From NCBI GenBank assembly GCA_905479905.1, contig CAJQOK010000386.1, forward strand, positions 1 through 10,514: 10,514 nt of DNA, read 5' to 3'. The stretch comes from an uncultured Aliterella sp. (GTDB lineage: Bacteria > Cyanobacteriota > Cyanobacteriia > Cyanobacteriales > Chroococcidiopsidaceae). A program made the translations under genes and the position numbers. Every line of letters starts with the position of its first letter. Position 1 is the first letter of the stretch. The notes beneath the pieces are model-generated. The model saw only the letters and a program-made list of their open reading frames with translations. It made no database searches and was not told where the DNA came from. Positions 6,365 through 10,514 of the stretch are shown piece by piece.

Positions 6365-7404
6365 ATAAAGGCTGGCTTGTTATCACCTCTCCCCACTTGG
6401 GCGTATCCTTCCGACTCAATCGGCGAGTACCAGCAGTAATGTTAGCCCTAGTAGTTATCACGCTAGCAGCGATGGTTGCGAGTATTGGACAAGGCGAATA
6501 CCCAATTCCACCCTTAGAGGTCGTAAAAACCCTACTCGGTTGGGACAGCAATCGCGACTACTCATTTATTATCAATACGCTGCGACTGCCTAGAACCTTA
6601 GTTGCTTTCATGGTAGGAGTGGGGCTAGCAATCTCAGGAACAATTTTGCAAGGGCTAACTCGCAATCCGCTTGCTGACCCTAGCATTATTGGCATTAACG
6701 CTGGTGCTAGTCTAGCAGTTGTCAGTTTAGTTGTTCTGTTCCCGTCAGCGCCGATGTATCTTCTGCCTTGGAGTGCTTTTGGTGGTGCTGTAGTTGTAGC
6801 TGCATCAATTTACTTATTGGCTTGGAATCAAGGCAGTTCTCCCGTCCAATTAATTTTAGTAGGAATTGGGCTAGCAGCGATCGCTACAGCTTTGACTAAC
6901 TTAGCGATCGCCTTTGGGGAAATTAGTAGCGTCAGTCAAGCTTTAGTTTGGCTAGCAGGTAGCGTCTATGGGTGCGGTTGGGAACACGTAGCCACTATCC
7001 TCCCTTGGCTGATTGTTTTGACAGCGCTAGCGTTGATACTGGCACCGCAACTCAACATCCTGAACTTGGGCGATGATGTTGCTAGGGGTTTAGGGAGCGC
7101 AGTCGAGTGGCAGCGCGGTTTGCTGTTATTAATTAGCGTCGCTTTGGCTGGGGCAGCCGTGGCGACTGCTGGCACAATTGCTTTTGTCGGTTTAATTGCC
7201 CCGCATCTAGGGCGAATGCTGGTAGGCCCGACTCATGAAGGTACAATTCCAACTGCTGCCTTGACGGGAGGAGCGATCGTGGTGTTAGCAGATTTAGCAG
7301 GGCGGACAGCGTTTGCCCCCATCGAACTCCCTTGCGGCATTGTCACTGCTGCTGTGGGTGCGCCCTATTTTCTCTATCTATTGTATCGAAATCGTAATGC
7401 GTAA
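6361..7404 (+). CDS. FecCD-family iron-siderophore ABC transporter permease 2
   Basis: The product is 347 aa from the ATG at 6361, which overlaps the preceding stop by 4 nt and is preceded by GAAGGT at suitable spacing. The frame is open further upstream to 6199, but that extension overlaps permease 1 and is not protein-like, so I reject it. Signature blocks mirror the first permease: GTILQGLTRNPLADPSIIG and GTIAFVGLIAPHLGRMLVG, with about ten membrane segments. It is a paralogue of the upstream gene, and the two should form a heterodimeric channel in the inner membrane, as in FecC/FecD or FepD/FepG. It is followed 44 nt later by the ATPase gene. The substrate is not readable from the sequence; the divergent salicylate genes suggest an aryl siderophore. 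Confidence 0.92.
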   Translation: MNKGWLVITSPHLGVSFRLNRRVPAVMLALVVITLAAMVASIGQGEYPIPPLEVVKTLLGWDSNRDYSFIINTLRLPRTLVAFMVGVGLAISGTILQGLTRNPLADPSIIGINAGASLAVVSLVVLFPSAPMYLLPWSAFGGAVVVAASIYLLAWNQGSSPVQLILVGIGLAAIATALTNLAIAFGEISSVSQALVWLAGSVYGCGWEHVATILPWLIVLTALALILAPQLNILNLGDDVARGLGSAVEWQRGLLLLISVALAGAAVATAGTIAFVGLIAPHLGRMLVGPTHEGTIPTAALTGGAIVVLADLAGRTAFAPIELPCGIVTAAVGAPYFLYLLYRNRNA

Positions 7405-7448
7405 TATTGTTCGCTTTTAAGCCTGCAAAATTGTGATTCTTCAAATGA

Positions 7449-8276
7449 ATGTTGCCACCAATGAAGCCTGAAATCGATAGTTCTTACACGCTCACAACCC
7501 GCAAGCTGACCCTATCCTACGACAAAAATTCGGTCATAGGAAGTCTCGATCTCGCCATTCCAACTGGACAAATTACCGCACTTGTCGGTCCTAACGGCTG
7601 TGGCAAGTCTACTCTGCTGCGGGGACTGGCACGCTTACTAAAGCCGCAAAGCGGTACAGTCTATCTTGACGGCAAGGCGATCGCCCAGCTTTCCACAAAA
7701 GAGGTTGCCAAGCGCCTTAGCATCCTGCCCCAAAACCCAACCGCACCAGAGGGATTAACAGTTAGAGAATTAATTGCTCAAGGACGCTACCCGCATCAAA
7801 CTTGGCGGCAACAGTGGTCGCAGGAAGACGAACGAATGCTGAAACAGGCGATCGCCATGACAAACTTAGTACCTCTTGCCGAGCGACCTCTTGATACCCT
7901 CTCCGGCGGACAGCGACAGCGTGCTTGGATTGCCATGACCTTAGCTCAAAACACAGATATTCTGCTGCTGGATGAACCGACTACTTTTCTTGACCTTGCT
8001 CACCAAATTGAAGTCCTCGATTTACTTGACGATCTCAATTGCAATTACGGACGAACGATTGTCATGGTTTTGCACGATCTCAATTTAGCCTGTCGCTATG
8101 CAAGCAATCTGATTGCTCTACGCAACGGACAGGTGTTCGCCCAAGGCTCAGTCAAGCAGGTAATGACAGAAACGATGCTGAAAGAGGTATTTGGGCTAGA
8201 AAGTTTGATTATGGTAGACCCAGTAGCTAAAACGCCAATGTGCATTCCTATAGGACGTAAAATGGTTGTGTCGTAA
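7449..8276 (+). CDS. iron-siderophore ABC transporter ATP-binding protein (FecE/FepC/FhuC type)
   Basis: The 275-aa protein has Walker [10 protein letters not shown] (47-55), the Q-loop LPQ (93-95), the signature LSGGQRQR (151-158), Walker B ILLLDE (171-176) and the H-loop His209 in VLHDLNLA. The order and length are typical of the ATPase of ferric-siderophore importers, and it would drive the two FecCD permeases encoded just upstream. Starts at ATG 7449 or ATG 7461 are both possible (275 or 271 aa); neither has a clear ribosome-binding site, and a stray ATG at 7445 is in another frame. It is the last gene of the plus-strand operon. No periplasmic binding-protein gene follows; the partner must be encoded elsewhere. 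Confidence 0.93.
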   Translation: MLPPMKPEIDSSYTLTTRKLTLSYDKNSVIGSLDLAIPTGQITALVGPNGCGKSTLLRGLARLLKPQSGTVYLDGKAIAQLSTKEVAKRLSILPQNPTAPEGLTVRELIAQGRYPHQTWRQQWSQEDERMLKQAIAMTNLVPLAERPLDTLSGGQRQRAWIAMTLAQNTDILLLDEPTTFLDLAHQIEVLDLLDDLNCNYGRTIVMVLHDLNLACRYASNLIALRNGQVFAQGSVKQVMTETMLKEVFGLESLIMVDPVAKTPMCIPIGRKMVVS

Positions 8277-8659
8277 GAACTATTGCAGAACAAAGGAACG
8301 ACCTGAGTTAGGGTATGAGCACTGGCGCAACAATTACAAACATTTCACAAAATTAATTAGCTAAAATTGTTCATTGCTTAAATCGGTACGAACGCGATTG
8401 TCTCATTGCTCTGGTTGCCTGTCGGTTTATCTATTGACATATAACCAATGAGACATTCTCTAAGACAATTTTTAGCTGATCTTTGGTCATGTACAAACTC
8501 GAAAATTATCTTCTGTAATAGTCATTTTCTGACTCCTGTTTAAAAGGCGATCGCGCATTTAGTTCTAGAGGATAGTTAAAAGTGATACTATCTCGTCTCT
8601 ATGCTCTACCCTACTCTGCCTAACAAGAAAGCGCGATCGCACTCCAATATTCATATCAC
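8277..8659. other. convergent intergenic spacer without recognised genes
   Basis: This 383-bp spacer lies between the ends of the ABC ATPase gene and ppk2. I see no supported ORF. It holds a 10-bp inverted repeat (8399-8408 with 8446-8455), a small imperfect stem GATAGT/ACTATC (8571-8576 with 8587-8592), and two HIP1-containing decamers in inverted orientation (8547-8556, 8631-8640). None is followed by a convincing T-tract, so I do not call a terminator with confidence. Confidence 0.5.
8399..8455. repeat. 10-bp inverted repeat downstream of the ABC operon
   Basis: TGTCTCATTG (8399-8408) is exactly complementary to CAATGAGACA (8446-8455), with a 37-nt loop. A third element, AGACAATTTTT (8463-8473), could pair with ATTGTCT (8397-8403) as an alternative fold and ends in a T-run. 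It may be a 3'-end structure or a remnant of a small mobile repeat. Confidence 0.35.
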
Positions 8660-9589
8660 TCAATATACTTGAGGGACAAAGAACTGCTCGTTGCGAGGGG
8701 CGCGAACATAATCGTATGATAGAGGTCTGGGCGGAAGCTCTAGAGGAGGAGGGGTCATATCTTCGTAGGGAATTTTGCTCAGTAAATGATGAAGGCAATT
8801 GAGCCTAGAGCGTTTTTTATCGTCCGCCTCAATCGTAAACCAGGGCGCTTCAGGAATATTTGTGCGCGCAAACATGGCATCTTTTGCTTGCGAGTATTCC
8901 TGCCAACGAGCGCGCGATTCCAAATCCATTGGACTGAGTTTCCAACGTCTTGCTGGATCGTGACTGCGGGATAAAAAGCGCCGCTCTTGCTCCTCATCGC
9001 TGACTGAGAACCAATACTTTAGCAAAATAATCCCCGAACCAACTAACATTCGTTCAAATTGGGGGCAAGATTCCATGAATTCACTATACTCAGCATCAGT
9101 ACAAAAGCCCATGATTCTTTCAACTCCGGCTCGGTTGTACCAACTGCGATCAAATAGGACAATTTCACCCGCCGCCGGAAGGTGTGCCACGTAGCGCTGG
9201 AAATACCACTGAGTTTTCTCGCGGTCGGAGGGAGTGCCTAGAGCCACAACTCGACAACCACGAGGGTTAAGTGGTTCATTAATCCGTTTAATCACGCCAC
9301 CTTTTCCCGCCGCATCTCGACCTTCAAAAATCACCACAACTCGATAACCAACGTGCTTAAGCCAGTATTGCATTTTGACTAATTCAACCTGGAGTTGCCT
9401 TAATTGGGTTTCGTAAGTTTTCTTAGGAATCTTCTTGGCAAAGATTTCGTTACTACCATCAAAAATCTTTTTTGATTTCTTAGGTTTTTTCTCGTCTTGT
9501 ACCTTTAATAATTTCTCTGCTAAATCTGGAGTCAGTTGAACTAAGCCATTATTTTTTAGTTCTTCTCCTTTAATTTCATCGGTTGACAT
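8660..9589 (-). CDS. ppk2: polyphosphate kinase 2 (PPK2) family protein
   Basis: The product is 309 aa from ATG 9589, with GAGAG 9 nt upstream; a TTG two codons earlier is less likely. The Walker A-like loop is FEGRDAAGKGG (88-98) and the Walker B/lid region is LFDRSWYNRAGVERIMGFC (145-163), both diagnostic of PPK2. Further family blocks are GTPSDREKTQWYFQRYVAHLP (split at 118-138) and KLSPMDLESRARW. PPK2 enzymes transfer phosphate between polyphosphate and nucleoside mono- or diphosphates in the cytoplasm. The length and a single domain fit class I (nucleoside diphosphate phosphorylating), though class is not certain by eye. A Lys-rich N-terminal tail (residues 25-58) precedes the domain. 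It is a lone gene, convergent with the ABC operon, and not obviously part of the iron module. Confidence 0.93.
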   Translation of the reverse strand: MSTDEIKGEELKNNGLVQLTPDLAEKLLKVQDEKKPKKSKKIFDGSNEIFAKKIPKKTYETQLRQLQVELVKMQYWLKHVGYRVVVIFEGRDAAGKGGVIKRINEPLNPRGCRVVALGTPSDREKTQWYFQRYVAHLPAAGEIVLFDRSWYNRAGVERIMGFCTDAEYSEFMESCPQFERMLVGSGIILLKYWFSVSDEEQERRFLSRSHDPARRWKLSPMDLESRARWQEYSQAKDAMFARTNIPEAPWFTIEADDKKRSRLNCLHHLLSKIPYEDMTPPPLELPPRPLSYDYVRAPRNEQFFVPQVY

Positions 9590-9803
9590 ATACAATTACT
9601 CTCTTATTTAATTGGCTAACTTAAATTTACTTACTAAGGAAGGATCTGATCTGTATACTATAAGTCAAATGGAACGTCAGGAAATGTCACACAAATACGG
9701 CTTTGGAAATCTTTACCAATTATAATGAGCTAGGATCGACTGTAAATGCTACTTGTTCTAAAATTGCCTTGACTGCTGGCTGTTTAATATAGATACATTT
9801 TGG
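9590..9803. other. intergenic spacer upstream of ppk2
   Basis: No gene is supported in this stretch. It must carry the ppk2 promoter on the minus strand; TTGACT occurs there (plus-strand AGTCAA, 9663-9668), but no convincing -10 at standard spacing was found. A short open minus-strand frame near 9725-9806 looks protein-like but has no recognisable identity. Confidence 0.35.
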
Positions 9804-10225
9804 ATGAGGCTATGCAACGCCCGCTCGATTGAAACTACCTCCAGTCCTCACTGCATAAAGCTTAACCTCAATGAAGTGATTAGCCCCACCCTGACCCTCC
9901 AGCAAGGTGCAACGAAGCCGGATGCCCCTGTTGCCCAACAGTTACTCGCCATTGAATCGGTGAAATCAGTCTTTTTATTTCAGGACTTTATCACCCTTAC
10001 GCGCACTATGATTTGCAGACTGGCAACCTATCCTTGCTAAAGCTGCTGCCATTATTGGGGTAGCGAAGGATGCTGACAAAGCGCTAATTGCTCAAGTTTC
10101 TCCGTCTTAGATCACAGCAACAAGCGCTAATTTCACTACCGAGCAGCCTACAAGATCAAATTTTGGTCAAGTTGAAGTTGCCGTACAAATGTTTCGCGCA
10201 ATTCCAATTCAAGTTCGTGTGGGGA
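9804..10225 (+). pseudogene. broken Nfu/NifU N-terminal-domain protein gene, 5' part only
   Basis: The first frame gives RSIETTSSPHCIKLNLNEVISP and VAQQLLAIESVKSVFLFQDFITLTRT, which resembles the N-terminal Nfu-type domain (xIxTTPNPNxxKLNL) of cyanobacterial NifU-N/HEAT-like proteins. After LTRT the frame is lost; the continuation DWQPILAKAAAIIGVAKDAD is in another frame starting near 10018. That frame stops at TAG 10108-10110 and resumes in phase as NFGQVEVAVQMFRAIPIQVRV (10159-10221). There is therefore at least one frameshift and one nonsense codon. The homology then ends abruptly at about 10225, where helicase sequence starts. The intact protein would be longer; its role is not well defined. 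Identification is from recalled family patterns, and the breakpoints are approximate. Confidence 0.72.
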
Positions 10226-10514
10226 CGCGCAATCAGGTCGCGGTACTGCAATTGCTGAACCCACAATGCAAAGGTAAAACTGAACTGTTTCGCGGTGGGA
10301 TGAAATTGCGCGTAGGCGATCGCGTAATTCAACAAGTTAATGACTATAACCACGAGGTGTTCAATGGCGACCTGGAAACGATTGCAGCAGTTGACATAGA
10401 AAAACAAGAGGTGAAACTTGCAGTTTGAGGGGCGGAGTGTTAACTATGACTATGCGGACATTAATGAGTTAGCGCTGGCGTGGGCAGTAACAATTCATAA
10501 GGCACACCCGTTCA
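10226..10514 (+). pseudogene. fragment of a RecD-like (RecD2-type) SF1 DNA helicase gene
   Basis: From about 10226 the frame reads LLNPQCKGKTELFRGGMKLRVGDRVIQQ in two adjoining blocks, then VNDYNHEVFNGDLETIAAVD. This is the SH3-like insert and flanking region typical of RecD2-type helicases. At 10411-10428 the frame runs into TGA; shifting by one base, from CAG at 10421, restores QFEGRSVNYDYADINELALA and then WAVTIHK, the helicase motif normally followed by (S/A)QG. Here it reads KAHPF, so the QG is lost and a small deletion is likely. The 5' two thirds of the gene, including Walker A, are absent, and the fragment is fused in phase to the Nfu-like remnant. It continues past the window edge. 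It is decayed sequence rather than a working gene. Confidence 0.75.

Noticed and set aside
8096..8293. Minus-strand and other-frame open frames inside the ABC ATPase and ppk2 genes
   Set aside because: They lie in alternative frames of well-supported genes and show no protein-family pattern.
8547..8640. Inverted decamers GCGATCGCGC and GCGCGATCGC as a possible terminator
   Set aside because: They are HIP1 palindromes with flanking GC, 74 nt apart and without a T-tract; the pairing is expected from HIP1 abundance.
9725..9806. Short minus-strand stretch reading IKQPAVKAILEQVAFTVD
   Set aside because: It looks protein-like and may be a gene remnant, but it is short, has a stop just upstream, and I cannot assign it to a family.
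10156..10407. Minus-strand open frame of 83 codons at the right end
   Set aside because: The plus strand there carries recognisable Nfu-like and helicase sequence; the minus frame looks like a shadow.

Overview
The window looks like chromosomal DNA from a cyanobacterium. The palindrome GCGATCGC (HIP1, a cyanobacterial signature) occurs about twenty times, in genes on both strands and in spacers, and the proteins read like those of filamentous or Chroococcidiopsis-type cyanobacteria. No rRNA, tRNA or CRISPR array was seen.

Left half (1-5009, all minus strand): a compact six-gene run, read right to left. The order is a stand-alone acyl carrier protein; an AcpS-type phosphopantetheinyl transferase whose frame breaks at an A7 run; a benzoate-CoA-ligase-type AMP-forming enzyme; a salicylate/isochorismate synthase of the MbtI/Irp9/YbtS type; a second, divergent AcpS-like protein; and a KAS III-like condensing enzyme that leaves the window at its left edge. 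The implied route is chorismate to salicylate, activation as salicyl-AMP, loading on the discrete carrier protein (or CoA), then transfer or condensation by the KAS III-like enzyme. No NRPS module is visible, which is unusual for salicylate metallophores.

Middle (5010-8276): a 365-bp divergent intergenic region with two Fur-box-like palindromes and TTTGAC repeats separates this run from a plus-strand operon of two FecCD-type permeases and one FecE/FhuC-type ATPase. Together these form an iron-siderophore importer core, without a visible substrate-binding protein or TonB receptor. The divergent layout suggests that the aryl product is an iron-acquisition metabolite and that both arms are iron-regulated; this is inference.

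Right part (8277-10514): a gene-poor convergent spacer, a polyphosphate kinase 2 gene (ppk2, minus strand), and then decayed DNA. There, the 5' part of an Nfu/NifU-N-domain protein, with a frameshift and a stop, is joined to a frameshifted piece of a RecD-like helicase that runs to the window edge.

Most unusual points: the NRPS-free salicylate/ACP/KAS III set beside an iron importer; two AcpS paralogues that each lack different conserved positions; the A7 frame break exactly between a good ribosome-binding site and the AcpS catalytic Asp; and an Asn where KAS III enzymes carry the catalytic His.
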